The notes: generated from the letters alone by a model not told the origin. A DNA stretch of 19,649 nucleotides from Saccharothrix sp. NRRL B-16348 (GCF_001280085.1 NZ_LGED01000008.1:1-19649), one strand, 5' to 3'. Counted from the stretch's first letter, positions 1 to 7,703 are shown. Program-made: numbers and translations.

Positions 1-37
1 GCAGGCCTGGCGGGACGCTTTACCCCGCCGGGCCTGC
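1..37. repeat. Terminal hairpin of the left composite repeat element
   Basis: Arms 1-14 (GCAGGCCTGGCGGG) and 24-37 (CCCGCCGGGCCTGC) pair over 14 bp around a 9-nt loop, ACGCTTTAC. The single imperfect pair is T-G on the plus strand, which would be a wobble in RNA. CGGCTT at 38-43 matches the extra outer arm of the right-hand copy, so the stem probably extends beyond the window edge. It is the outermost part of the element continued at 39-292 and has an inverted counterpart at 19601-19649. It could be a terminator for a gene outside the window. Confidence 0.75.
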
Positions 38-38
38 C

Positions 39-116
39 GGCTTTGGCCTGCCTGGAGTGCCCGTAAGGGCCCCATGTCAAATCGAGCCGGACCCGAGCGT
101 TGAATTCACCGCTCCC
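39..116. repeat. Conserved block plus palindromic unit, inverted copy of 19528-19605
   Basis: Positions 39-94 match the reverse complement of 19550-19605 with one mismatch in 56 bases, and 95-116 matches the reverse complement of 19528-19549 exactly. Together this is a 78-bp inverted repeat with one difference. A small GCCC-GTAA-GGGC hairpin lies at 59-70. The 22-bp unit at 95-116 contains a near-perfect 20-bp palindrome, GAGCGTTGAATTCACCGCTC, with one mispair and an EcoRI-type core. No convincing coding sequence lies here. Confidence 0.9.
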
Positions 117-292
117 GAACGTAGGACTCTCGCCCCACGAACGTAGGACTCTCGCACCCTCAACGTTCGACACGCCCGACCCGAGCGTTCGACACGCCCG
201 ACCCGAGCGTTCGACACACCCGACCTGAACGTAGGACACGCGCGTTCTGAACGTAGGACACGCGCGACCTGAGCGTTCGACACGCGCGGCTA
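95..292. repeat. Left array of nine 22-bp tandem units
   Basis: Nine units of exactly 22 bp start at 95, 117, 139, 161, 183, 205, 227, 249 and 271. Most begin GAACGT or GAGCGT. There are four kinds: the palindromic unit (GAGCGTTGAATTC...), type A (GAACGTAGGACTCTCGC), type B (GAACGTAGGACACGCGC) and type C (GAGCGTTCGACACGC). The order is palindrome, A, A, C, C, C, B, B, C. The last unit runs into the TAG stop codon of the permease gene at 290-292. Units have no unique spacers between them, so this is not a CRISPR. Open frames across the array exist only because the units lack stop codons. Confidence 0.9.
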
Positions 293-1306
293 GGTGCGGC
301 GGACGATGACTCGCTGCAGGGCGATGAACGCCAACAACAGAGCACCGATCACGATCTTCGTCCACCACGACGACAGCGTGCCCTCGAACGAGATCAGCGT
401 CTGGATCGTGCCCAACACCAGCACACCCACCACCGACCCGATCACGAACCCGACCCCGCCCGACAGCAGGCTCCCACCGACCACGACCGCCGCGATGGCG
501 TCCAGCTCCATCCCCACCGCGTGCAGGCTGTACCCGGACAGCATGTAGAGGCTGAACAGCAACCCGCCCAACGACGAGCAGAACCCGCTGATCACGTACA
601 CGCCGATCTTCACCCGCGTGGTCGCCAGGCCCATCAGCCGCGCGGACGACTCGCTGCCGCCCACCGCGTACACCGTGCGCCCGAACCGCGTCAGGTGCAG
701 CACGTACACCGCCGCCAGCACCGCCGCCAGCGCGATCACCACCCCGTACGTGATGGTCACCCCGCCCGGCAGCTCGATCGACCCGGTGGCCAGCGCCCGG
801 AACGTCGAGTCCTTGATCGACACCGACTCCACGCTGATCACGAAGCACAGCCCGCGCGCCAGGAACATGCCCGCCAGCGTCACGATGAACGGCTGCACGC
901 CGAACCGGTGGATCACCCAGCCCATCGCGAGCCCCAGCCCGGACCCGGACGCGAGCACCGCGAGCACCACGAGCCACACCGGCCACCCGGCCTGCAGCGC
1001 CGCCGCCGCGATCATCGTGGACAGCGCCACCACCGACCCGACCGACAGGTCGATGCCGCCGGTCAGGATCACGAACGTCATCCCGACCGCGAGCACGATC
1101 AGGAACGCGTTGTCGATGAACAGGTTCGCCATCACCTGCCCGGACGCGAACCCCTCGTACCGCACCGAGCCGACGCCGAACGTCGCCACGAACACCACGA
1201 ACGTCGCGATCACCGGCAGGAAGCGCTTCGGCACGCTCATCAAGCCACGCGACCGGACCGGTGCCGCCGACGACACCTCCGGCTGGACCATCACTGACTG
1301 CTTCAC
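290..1306 (-). CDS. yjfF: YjfF-like sugar ABC transporter permease
   Basis: This is an integral membrane permease of 338 residues, close to the roughly 330 of E. coli YjfF. Together with the YtfT-like permease next door it should form the membrane channel of a furanose importer. Hydrophobic segments run from residue 30 to the end, and the branched-chain/sugar permease signature GGIDLSVGS is at 83-91. The GTG start at 1306 overlaps the TGA of the upstream permease gene as GTGA, and an AAGGGG site lies about 8 nt before it. An ATG at codon 6 or codon 23 is a possible alternative. It is the last gene of the ytfQ-ytfR-ytfT-yjfF operon, and its stop codon abuts the 22-bp repeat array. Confidence 0.93.
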   Translation of the reverse strand: MKQSVMVQPEVSSAAPVRSRGLMSVPKRFLPVIATFVVFVATFGVGSVRYEGFASGQVMANLFIDNAFLIVLAVGMTFVILTGGIDLSVGSVVALSTMIAAAALQAGWPVWLVVLAVLASGSGLGLAMGWVIHRFGVQPFIVTLAGMFLARGLCFVISVESVSIKDSTFRALATGSIELPGGVTITYGVVIALAAVLAAVYVLHLTRFGRTVYAVGGSESSARLMGLATTRVKIGVYVISGFCSSLGGLLFSLYMLSGYSLHAVGMELDAIAAVVVGGSLLSGGVGFVIGSVVGVLVLGTIQTLISFEGTLSSWWTKIVIGALLLAFIALQRVIVRRT

Positions 1307-2280
1307 GCGGGCACCCCTTGCTTCCCCCGAACCCCACGAACCCGAATCCGCACCGGCGCCTGCATGAGGCACACGGCGATCACCACGACCGCCTTGAACA
1401 CCAGCGTGATCTCCGGCGCGATGCCGATCGTGTACACCGTGGTGGTCAACGTCTGGATGATCAACGCGCCGAGCAGCGTGCCGGTCAGCGAGTACCGGCC
1501 GCCCGCCAGCGACGTGCCGCCGATGACGACGGCCAGGATGGCGTCCATCTCGATCCACAGGCCGGCGTTGTTGGCGTCCGCCGCGCTCACGTTCGAGCTG
1601 ATCATCAGCCCGGCCACGGCCGCGCACAGCGCCGCGAACACGTACACGGTCCAGATGATCGTCCGCGCGCGCACACCGGCCAGCCGCGACGCCGACGGGT
1701 TGACCCCGACCGACTCGATCAGCAGCCCCAGCGCGGTGCGCCTGGTCACCAGCGCCACCAGGCCGAGCACCGCCAGGCTGATCAGGATCGCGATCGGCAG
1801 CACCACGAACCCGGCGCCCACCTCGCGGAAGGTCGGCGAGTCGACGGTGACGATCTGGCCCTCGGTGATCAGCATCGCGATACCGCGCCCGGCCGTCATC
1901 AGCACCAGCGTGGCGATGATCGGCTGGATGCCCAGCACCGACACCAGGAACCCGTTCCACAGCCCGAGCACGCCGCACAGCACCAGCGCCAGGCCCATGC
2001 CGGTCCACGCGTCACCGCCGGAGGCGATGTACGTGCACGTCACCGCGCCCGCGATCGCCGCCACCGCGCCGACCGACAGGTCGATGCCGCGGGTGGCGAT
2101 CACCAGCGTCATGCCCAACGCGATCAGCAGCGTCGGCGCGCCGTTGCGCAGGATGTCGATCAGGCTGCCGTACAGGTGCCCGTCCTGCAGGCGCAGCGAG
2201 AAGAACGACGGCGTCACCACCACGTTCAGCACGAGCAGCGCGACGAGCGCCAGCACCGGCCACAGCAGTCGGTTTTTCAC
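1303..2280 (-). CDS. ytfT: YtfT-like sugar ABC transporter permease
   Basis: This 325-residue inner-membrane permease is the partner of the YjfF-like protein. The first residues are a short basic segment followed by a transmembrane helix (about 6-22). The family signature RGIDLSVGA is at 64-72, and a GRGIA motif typical of this subfamily lies near 140. The GTG start at 2280 overlaps the TGA of the ATPase gene as GTGA, so translation is probably coupled. The open frame continues upstream through the ATPase gene, but that part is composition-driven and not protein-like. Two distinct permease genes, rather than one, is the hallmark of the YtfQ-YtfR-YtfT-YjfF layout. Confidence 0.93.
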   Translation of the reverse strand: MKNRLLWPVLALVALLVLNVVVTPSFFSLRLQDGHLYGSLIDILRNGAPTLLIALGMTLVIATRGIDLSVGAVAAIAGAVTCTYIASGGDAWTGMGLALVLCGVLGLWNGFLVSVLGIQPIIATLVLMTAGRGIAMLITEGQIVTVDSPTFREVGAGFVVLPIAILISLAVLGLVALVTRRTALGLLIESVGVNPSASRLAGVRARTIIWTVYVFAALCAAVAGLMISSNVSAADANNAGLWIEMDAILAVVIGGTSLAGGRYSLTGTLLGALIIQTLTTTVYTIGIAPEITLVFKAVVVIAVCLMQAPVRIRVRGVRGKQGVPA

Positions 2281-3809
2281 GACACCACCGCCTTCTCCAC
2301 GTCCTTGTCCAGACCGTGGTCGCCGCCGCCCGCGATGAGCGCCATCACGTCGTCCACGCCCACGTCGCCGTCCAGCTCGGCCACCTTGTGCCGGTCGCGC
2401 ATCACCACCACGCGGTCGGACACGCGCACCACCTCCTCCAGTTCGGCGGAGATGAACAGCACGGCCATGCCCTCCGCGGCCAGGTCGGCCACGACCTTCT
2501 GGATCTGGGCCTTCGCGCCGACGTCGATGCCGCGCGTCGGCTCGTCCAGGATCAACAGCTTCGGCTCGGTCACCAGCCACCGGGCCAGCAGCACCTTCTG
2601 CTGGTTGCCGCCGGACAGGTTGCCCACCGCCCGGTCCGGGTCGGCCGGCCGGATGTCCAGCAGCTCGATGTACTTGGCCACCAGCTCGTCGGCCAGCTTG
2701 CGCGGCACGGGCCGGGCCCACCCGCGCGCGGCCTGCATCGCCAGGATGAGGTTGTCCCGCACGCTCAGGTCGGCCACGATGCCCTCGGCCTTGCGGTCCT
2801 CCGACGAGAACGCGACACCGGCCTCGATCGCCGCCCTGGGCCCGGTCAGCTTCAGCGGCTTGCCGTCCACCAGGATGCGGCCCGAGTCGGCCTTGTCCGC
2901 GCCGAACAGCAGCCGCGCGACCTCGGTGCGGCCCGAGCCGAGCAGCCCGGCCAGCCCGACGACCTCGCCCGACCTGACCTCCAGGTCGAACGGCGCGACG
3001 GAGCCCTTGCGGCCGACGCCCTCCGCCACCAGGAACGCCTGGCCCGGCGTGCCCGACCGGCGCTCGATCTCCTCCAGCAGGCCCATCTCGCGGCCCAGCA
3101 TGGCCGAGACCAGGTCGATCCGGCTCAACGCGGCAGTCGAGTGCTCGGCGACCAGCTGGCCGTTGCGCAGCACCGTGATCCGGTCGGAGATCTCGTAGAC
3201 CTGCTCCAGGAAGTGCGTCACGAACAGCACCGCGACGCCCTCGTCGCGCAGCACCCGGATGATCCGGAACAGCTCCGCGACCTCGTCGGCGTCCAGGCTC
3301 GACGTCGGCTCGTCCAGCACGAGCACCCGCGCGTCCACCGCCACGGCCCGCGCGATGGCGACGAGCTGCTGCACGGCGATCGGGTGGCTCTCCAGCACCG
3401 AGCCCGGGTCGATGTGCAACCCGATCCGGGCCAGCAGCTCGGCCGCCCGCGCGCGCATCCGCTTGCCGTCGATGCGGCCGAACTTGCGCGGCTCGCGCCC
3501 GAGCAGGATGTTCTCCGCGACGGTGAGGTTCCCGCACAGGTTGACCTCTTGGTACACCGTGCTGATCCCGGCGGCCTGCGCCTCGGCGGGCGCGGTGAAC
3601 GACACGGACTCACCCGCGTAGCTGACCTGTCCGGCCGCCAGCGGGTGCACCCCCGTCAGCGCCTTGATGAGCGTGGACTTGCCCGCTCCGTTCTCACCCA
3701 TCAACGCGTGGACCTCGCCGGGGAACAGCCGGAAATCCACCTCTTGCAGGGCTTTCACTCCGGGGAACTCCACCGAGATGCCCCGCATGTCGACGACCGG
3801 CTCGGTCAC
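2277..3809 (-). CDS. ytfR: YtfR-like sugar ABC transporter ATP-binding protein (double ATPase)
   Basis: This 510-residue cytoplasmic ATPase has two fused nucleotide-binding domains. In the N-terminal half, Walker A is GENGAGKST (38-46), Walker B is VLVLDEPT (162-169) and an H-loop THF is at 198-200, but the signature is altered (IAVQQLVAIAR, 144-154). In the C-terminal half the Walker A is degenerate (GLLGSGRTE, 288-296), the signature LSGGNQQK is canonical (398-405) and Walker B is [12 protein letters not shown] (418-429). Such asymmetry is normal for carbohydrate-type ATPases of this class. The GTG start at 3809 has a GAGGGGAG site about 8 nt upstream; ATG at codon 8 is the alternative. It is separated from the receptor gene by a 143-bp gap holding a hairpin. 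Confidence 0.95.
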   Translation of the reverse strand: MTEPVVDMRGISVEFPGVKALQEVDFRLFPGEVHALMGENGAGKSTLIKALTGVHPLAAGQVSYAGESVSFTAPAEAQAAGISTVYQEVNLCGNLTVAENILLGREPRKFGRIDGKRMRARAAELLARIGLHIDPGSVLESHPIAVQQLVAIARAVAVDARVLVLDEPTSSLDADEVAELFRIIRVLRDEGVAVLFVTHFLEQVYEISDRITVLRNGQLVAEHSTAALSRIDLVSAMLGREMGLLEEIERRSGTPGQAFLVAEGVGRKGSVAPFDLEVRSGEVVGLAGLLGSGRTEVARLLFGADKADSGRILVDGKPLKLTGPRAAIEAGVAFSSEDRKAEGIVADLSVRDNLILAMQAARGWARPVPRKLADELVAKYIELLDIRPADPDRAVGNLSGGNQQKVLLARWLVTEPKLLILDEPTRGIDVGAKAQIQKVVADLAAEGMAVLFISAELEEVVRVSDRVVVMRDRHKVAELDGDVGVDDVMALIAGGGDHGLDKDVEKAVVS

Positions 3810-3903
3810 CGGACAACTCCCCTCACGCGACCCTCACAACCAGAACCTCACGACAAGAACCTCACACGAAACGACGAGAAGAAGAAGCGGCGAAACGGCG
3901 GGT

Positions 3904-3943
3904 GCGGCCCCCGCCACCACACCCGGAGGGTGGCGGGAGCCGC
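3904..3943 (-). terminator. Hairpin between receptor and ATPase genes, likely attenuator
   Basis: Arms 3904-3918 (GCGGCCCCCGCCACC) and 3929-3943 (GGTGGCGGGAGCCGC) form a 15-bp stem around a 10-nt loop. The one imperfect pair is C-A on the plus strand but G-U in minus-strand RNA, so it pairs fully only in the operon transcript. It starts 10 nt after the ytfQ-like stop codon. The RNA after it is fairly U-rich (UUCUUCUUCUCG) but lacks a clean U tract. Partial termination or 3'-end protection here would give more receptor than ATPase and permease. Confidence 0.7.
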
Positions 3944-3952
3944 GGCTCGCGA

Positions 3953-4933
3953 TCAGTACTTGCGGTTGGGGAGCTCGGTCTTCGCCTGGTCGACGGTGAA
4001 CGTGCCCTCCTCGGTCACCACTCGCGGCGGCACTTCCTCGCCCGCCACGACCTTCTTCGCGAGCTCCATCAGCTGCTTGCCCAGCAGCGGGTTGCACTCG
4101 ACGATGAAGTTGATCTCACCGGCGGCCAGCGCGGTCATGCCGTCCTTCACCGCGTCCACGGTGATGATCTTGATGTCCTTGCCGGGCACCTTGCCCGCGG
4201 CCTTGATGGCCTCGATGGCGCCGAGGCCCATGTCGTCGTTGTGCGCGTAGACCACGTCGATCTGCGGCACCGACTTCAGGAACGCCTCCATGACCTGCTT
4301 GCCGCCGGACCGCGTGAAGTCACCGGTCTGCGTGGCGACGACCTTCAGGTCCGTGCCCGCGATGGCGTCCTCGAAGCCCTTCTTGCGGTCGATCGCCGGC
4401 GCCGCGCCCGTCGTGCCCTGCAGCTCGACGACGTTCTTCGCGCCCGCCGCGTTGGCCTTCAGCCACTCGCCGGCCTTCTTGCCCTCTTCGACGAAGTCCG
4501 AGCCGAGGAACGTCTTGTAGAGCGACGTGTCGTCGGAGTCGACCGCGCGGTCGGTCAGGATGACCGGGATGTTCGCGCGCTTGGCCTCCAGCAGCACGGC
4601 GTCCCAGCCGGTCTCCACCACCGGGCTGAAGGCGATGACGTCCACCTTCTGCTGGATGTAGGACCGGATGGCCTTGATCTGGTTCTCCTGCTTCTGCTGC
4701 GCGTCGGAGAACTTCAGCTCGATCCCGGCGGCCGCGGCCTCTTCCTGGATCGACTTGGTGTTCGCGGTGCGCCAGCCGCTCTCGGCGCCCACCTGGGCGA
4801 AGCCCATGGTGATCTTGTCGTCGCCCTTGGCGTTGCCCGACGGCGACCCCGCGTCCCCGGACCCGCCGGATCCGCACGCGGTCAACGCGGCCAACAGGAC
4901 CGCGGCGGCGGCGGTCGTGATCTTCTTCAACAC
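3953..4933 (-). CDS. ytfQ: YtfQ-like furanose-binding lipoprotein of the ABC importer
   Basis: This 326-residue extracellular sugar receptor is anchored by lipid: a short basic start, a hydrophobic stretch and the lipobox LTAC with Cys20, then a Gly/Ser linker. The mature part begins with ITMGFAQVGAESGWR and contains QQKQENQIKAIRSYIQQKVD and SPVVETGWD. These are recognisable hallmarks of E. coli YtfQ, which binds galactofuranose; relatives in other bacteria bind arabinofuranose. Given the arabinose genes nearby, L-arabinofuranose is the likely ligand (inference). The GTG start at 4933 has a GGAGG site 7 nt upstream; TTG at the next codon is the alternative. It is the first gene of the operon, and its promoter faces away from the GH43 gene. 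Confidence 0.95.
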   Translation of the reverse strand: MLKKITTAAAAVLLAALTACGSGGSGDAGSPSGNAKGDDKITMGFAQVGAESGWRTANTKSIQEEAAAAGIELKFSDAQQKQENQIKAIRSYIQQKVDVIAFSPVVETGWDAVLLEAKRANIPVILTDRAVDSDDTSLYKTFLGSDFVEEGKKAGEWLKANAAGAKNVVELQGTTGAAPAIDRKKGFEDAIAGTDLKVVATQTGDFTRSGGKQVMEAFLKSVPQIDVVYAHNDDMGLGAIEAIKAAGKVPGKDIKIITVDAVKDGMTALAAGEINFIVECNPLLGKQLMELAKKVVAGEEVPPRVVTEEGTFTVDQAKTELPNRKY

Positions 4934-4983
4934 TGGTCTTCCTCCGTGTGAACCCGAGACACTTGACGGGACGGCGAACCGCG

Positions 4984-4997
4984 TGACGGTGGTCACC
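4984..4997. promoter_or_regulatory. Palindrome in the ytfQ-like leader
   Basis: GTGAC-GGTG-GTCAC is a 5-bp-arm palindrome between the predicted ytfQ promoter and its start codon. It does not match the GTTAGCGCTAAC operators of this locus and may be an unrelated site or chance. Confidence 0.25.
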
Positions 4998-5007
4998 TGG
5001 GGCACAA

Positions 5008-5036
5008 GAGTGAACGCTCACAATCGGCCCGTCAAC
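5008..5036 (-). promoter_or_regulatory. Predicted promoter of the ytfQ-ytfR-ytfT-yjfF operon
   Basis: On the minus strand TTGACG (5036-5031) is followed after 17 nt by CACTCT (5013-5008). This fits a housekeeping-type actinobacterial promoter with a weak -10. A second -35-like TTGACA lies at 5052-5047 but has no good -10 at normal spacing. The operator at 5011-5022 lies between the two boxes and touches the -10. Confidence 0.45.
5011..5022. promoter_or_regulatory. LacI-type operator before the ytfQ-like gene
   Basis: GTGAACGCTCAC is a pseudo-palindrome with a central CG typical of LacI-family sites. It belongs to the set with 5090-5101, 7647-7658, 8949-8960 and 9006-9017, consensus about GTTAGCGCTAAC. 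It overlaps the predicted promoter, consistent with repression. Confidence 0.6.
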
Positions 5037-5062
5037 CCCCCGGAAATGTCAACTTCGCATCC

Positions 5063-5092
5063 TTGACACATTCGTTAGGCCGGTCGTATGTT
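5063..5092 (+). promoter_or_regulatory. Predicted promoter of the GH43-type gene
   Basis: TTGACA (5063-5068) and TATGTT (5087-5092) are separated by 18 nt, the best promoter match in the window. The expected start near 5099 gives a leader of about 88 nt before the ATG at 5187. The operator overlaps the -10 box. Confidence 0.6.
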
Positions 5093-5102
5093 AGCGCTCA
5101 CT
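5089..5102. promoter_or_regulatory. LacI-type operator before the GH43-type gene
   Basis: TGTTAGCGCTCACT joins the left half TGTTAGCG, seen at araB (9005-9018), to the right half GCTCAC, seen at the ytfQ site (5011-5022). It is an intermediate form that links the two variants of the operator set. It covers the -10 region, so a bound regulator should block transcription. Confidence 0.65.
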
Positions 5103-5129
5103 TTTGTGACACAACACACCTAGACACCC

Positions 5130-5162
5130 GGATGCCCTGATCATCCGCGGCTTCGCGCCGCG
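5130..5162 (+). other. Two small hairpins in the GH43 leader
   Basis: GGATG/CATCC (5130-5134, 5142-5146) and CGCGGC/GCCGCG (5146-5151, 5157-5162, loop TTCGC) lie back to back in the predicted leader. They may influence translation of a gene that has no clear Shine-Dalgarno site, or may reflect GC content only. Confidence 0.3.
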
Positions 5163-5186
5163 CGCAAGACGAGAGCGACGCCCCCC

Positions 5187-7391
5187 ATGGTCACCCTTCG
5201 TCATCGCCCACGCACCCTCGTCGCGACGCTTGTCGCGGCGGTGGCCGCCGCGGCTTTGAGCGCTCCGCCGGCATCCGCCGCCGACGGGCTCGTGCTCCAC
5301 TACCCCCTCACCGAAACCGACGGCGCCGTCGTGGCCGACACCTCGGGCGGAGGTCGCAACGGAACCGTTATCGGGGACGCCACCCCGGGCGGTCCTGAAG
5401 GCCTTCAGCTCGGCGGCGTCAACGGCCACGTGAAGCTGCCCGACGACGTCCTGCGCGGATTGACGGAAGTCAGCGTCTCGCTCCAGGTGCGCATCGCGCC
5501 GGACCAGGCGACGCCCTATTTCATCTACGGCCTCGGTAACACCTCGGGCACTACGGGTAACGGCTACCTGTTCACCACGGGCAATGCCTACCGCTCGTCC
5601 ATCGCCACCGGGAACTGGTCGACGGAGCAGACCGTGACGGCCGGCCGGAATCTCGCCAGGGGTGTTTGGAAAACGCTTACCTACACGCTCGGCGGCGGCA
5701 CCGCCGTGTTGTACGAGGACGGCGTCGAGGTCGCGCGCAAGACCGGCGTCACGATCACCCCAGCGATGATCGGCGGCGGCACGACCACCGCGAACTACAT
5801 CGGCCGCTCCGTCTACAGCGGCGACCGCCACCTCAAGGGCGCGGTCCGCGACTTCCGCCTCTACGACCGCGCCCTCAGCGCGGCCGAGGCGCACGACCTC
5901 GGCTTCATCGCCGACGACGAGAAGGGCCGCCGCGACCTGGCCGCGATCGACCTCGGCGACACCTCCGCCGTCACCGCGAACCTCACCCTGCCGACCACCG
6001 GCCCGTACGGCTCCGCGATCACGTGGCGGTCCAGCGACCCCGCGACCGTGTCCACCACGGGCGCCGTGACCCGTCCCGCGCCGGGCAGCGCGCCCGCGAC
6101 CGTGACGCTCACCGCGACCGCGTTCGGGCAGACCCGCGACTTCCAGGTCACCGTGCGCCCGGAGCTGACGGACGACGAGAAGGTCGCCGAAGCCGATGCC
6201 GCGCTCGTCGTCTGGGACGAGGACGACATCCGCGGCAACATCACGCTGCCCACCACCGGCCTGCACGGCACCGCGGTCACGTGGAAGAGCAACAAGCCCG
6301 AGGTCGTCACGCCCACCGGCGAGGTCACCCGGCCCGCGTCCGGGGAGAAGCCGGTGAAGGTGCAGCTCACCGCGGAGATCCGCGCGGGCGAGGAGACCAC
6401 CCGCAAGAAGTTCAAGGTCACCGTGACGCCCCTGCCCGAGAAGCAGGACTACGAGGGCTACCTGTTCGGCTACTTCACCGGCGAGGGCTCGGCCACCGGC
6501 GAGCAGGTCTACCTCGCCGCCAGCCGCGGCAACGACGCGCTGAAGTGGGACGAGCTGAACAAGGGCAACCCCGTGCTCACGTCCTCGCTGGGCGACAAGG
6601 GCGTGCGCGACCCGTTCATCATCCGGTCGCCGGAGGGCGACAAGTTCTACCTCATCGCCACCGACCTGAAGATCCACGGCAACGGCGACTGGGACCTGGT
6701 GCAGCGCAAGGGCAGCCGCCACATCGAGGTGTGGGAGTCGACCGACCTGGTCAACTGGGGTCAACAGCGCCACGTGCAGGTCTCGCCGGAGACGGCGGGC
6801 AACACCTGGGCGCCCGAGGCGTACTACGACGAGTCGATCGGCGCGTACGTCGTGTTCTGGGCCTCGAAGCTCTACGCCGAGGACGACCCCGAGCACGCCG
6901 GCAACACCTACAACAAGATGCTCTACGCGACCACGCGCGACTTCCGCACGTTCAGCGAGCCGCAGGTCTGGGTCGACCCGGGCTACTCGGTCATCGACTC
7001 GACCGTGATCAAGCACGGCGACGAGTACTACCGGTTCACCAAGGACGAGCGGAACAACACGTCCACCACGCCGTGCAGCAAGTTCATCCTCGCCGAGAAG
7101 TCCGCCCAGCTCCGCGACACGTCGTACGACTTCGTCGCCGACTGCATCGGCAAGGGCTCGATCAACCAGGGCGAGGGGCCGACGGTGTTCAAGTCCAACA
7201 CCGAGGACCGCTGGTACCTGTTCATCGACGAGTTCGGCGGGCGCGGCTACGTGCCGTTCGAGACCACCGACCTGGCCTCGGGGCAGTGGACCCTCGCCAC
7301 CGGCTACGAGCTGCCCAGCCGGCCGCGGCACGGCACCGTGCTGCCGGTCACCAAGGCCGAGCTCGACCGGGTCCGGGCAGCCTTCCCGTGA
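5187..7391 (+). CDS. Secreted LamG/Ig-like/GH43-type glycoside hydrolase, probably arabinan- or arabinoxylan-active
   Basis: This 734-residue secreted protein has a signal peptide ending in ASA near residue 31. A LamG-like beta-sandwich spans about 35-240. Two Ig-like repeats (about 245-325 and 328-415) each carry a W-[RK]-S motif followed by TRPA. A C-terminal GH43-type five-bladed propeller spans about 420-734. Candidate catalytic residues are Asp475 in GVRDPF, Asp604 in VIDST and Glu663 in GEGPTVF, with His715 in RHG as the conserved histidine. GH43 enzymes cleave arabinose or xylose linkages, and the neighbours favour arabinan or arabinoxylan; the exact substrate is not readable. The 5' part (to about 5700) uses many more A/T-ending codons than the rest, which suggests the LamG-like domain has a different history. 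The ATG at 5187 gives a good signal peptide but has no strong ribosome site. Confidence 0.88.
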   Translation: MVTLRHRPRTLVATLVAAVAAAALSAPPASAADGLVLHYPLTETDGAVVADTSGGGRNGTVIGDATPGGPEGLQLGGVNGHVKLPDDVLRGLTEVSVSLQVRIAPDQATPYFIYGLGNTSGTTGNGYLFTTGNAYRSSIATGNWSTEQTVTAGRNLARGVWKTLTYTLGGGTAVLYEDGVEVARKTGVTITPAMIGGGTTTANYIGRSVYSGDRHLKGAVRDFRLYDRALSAAEAHDLGFIADDEKGRRDLAAIDLGDTSAVTANLTLPTTGPYGSAITWRSSDPATVSTTGAVTRPAPGSAPATVTLTATAFGQTRDFQVTVRPELTDDEKVAEADAALVVWDEDDIRGNITLPTTGLHGTAVTWKSNKPEVVTPTGEVTRPASGEKPVKVQLTAEIRAGEETTRKKFKVTVTPLPEKQDYEGYLFGYFTGEGSATGEQVYLAASRGNDALKWDELNKGNPVLTSSLGDKGVRDPFIIRSPEGDKFYLIATDLKIHGNGDWDLVQRKGSRHIEVWESTDLVNWGQQRHVQVSPETAGNTWAPEAYYDESIGAYVVFWASKLYAEDDPEHAGNTYNKMLYATTRDFRTFSEPQVWVDPGYSVIDSTVIKHGDEYYRFTKDERNNTSTTPCSKFILAEKSAQLRDTSYDFVADCIGKGSINQGEGPTVFKSNTEDRWYLFIDEFGGRGYVPFETTDLASGQWTLATGYELPSRPRHGTVLPVTKAELDRVRAAFP

Positions 7392-7422
7392 CGGCCCGCC
7401 GCACAGGAGCACTGGAGAACGC

Positions 7423-7536
7423 ATGTCCCGTTTCGTGACGGCCGCGGCGCCCGCCGCGAGCCTGCCCGCCGCCGACCCGGACGCCTGCCTCGCGCACGGC
7501 GCCGTCGGGTGGGCGGTTGTCCAAGCCGGGTGGTGA
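7423..7536 (+). pseudogene. Short 37-residue reading frame, possible remnant of a secreted protein gene
   Basis: An ATG at 7423 with a GGAG site 5 nt upstream opens a 37-codon frame beginning MSRFVTAAAPAASLP and ending in TGA, 31 nt after the GH43 stop. The start resembles an alanine-rich export signal, but there is no mature domain. It may be the stump of a deleted second enzyme gene, a small peptide or chance. The rest of the 312-bp gap (7392-7703) holds the regulator's promoter and operator; a loose 8-bp inverted repeat (7499-7506/7535-7542) overlaps the end of this frame. Confidence 0.25.
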
Positions 7537-7645
7537 CGGCGCGCCCGGGAACGTGCGACATTTCGGGTGAGCTGACGCGTCCTGCGCTGGTAGGAGCGGT
7601 CCTTGGTGGACAATGTCCGGGAGTGCCTTCGCGGTGAACCGGGCG

Positions 7646-7660
7646 TGTTATCGCTAACAT
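7646..7660 (+). promoter_or_regulatory. LacI-type operator and probable -10 box of the regulator gene
   Basis: TGTTATCGCTAACA (7646-7659) is the exact reverse complement of the araB operator TGTTAGCGATAACA (9005-9018); 6 of 7 pairs are symmetrical. TAACAT at 7655-7660 fits a TANNNT -10 box and overlaps the site; no good -35 is visible. The placement suggests autoregulation of the LacI gene, whose GTG start is at 7704. Confidence 0.75.
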
Positions 7661-7703
7661 CGAGTTCGAAGGCTGCAGTGTCGACAGGGGAGATGGGGCG
7701 CTA

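Noticed and set aside
95..292. CRISPR array
   Set aside because: The units are contiguous without unique spacers, and no cas genes are nearby.
77..345. Short open frames across the left repeat array, and a similar one at 19332-19538, giving Arg/Ser-rich peptides
   Set aside because: They arise because the 22-bp units lack stop codons; the frame shifts by one base per unit, and the peptides mirror the repeat rather than a protein family.
1307..2008. Upstream extension of the YjfF-like frame
   Set aside because: It lies in a shadow frame of the YtfT-like gene; the GTGA overlap at 1303-1306 marks the real start.
5130..5186. Riboswitch in the GH43 leader
   Set aside because: Only two short hairpins are present and no conserved riboswitch core is recognisable.
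5091..7613. Very long open frame on the minus strand opposite the GH43 gene (840 codons)
   Set aside because: High GC content removes stop codons; the product is low-complexity Arg/Gly/Val/Asp-rich and shows no domain, whereas the plus strand has a clear multidomain protein.
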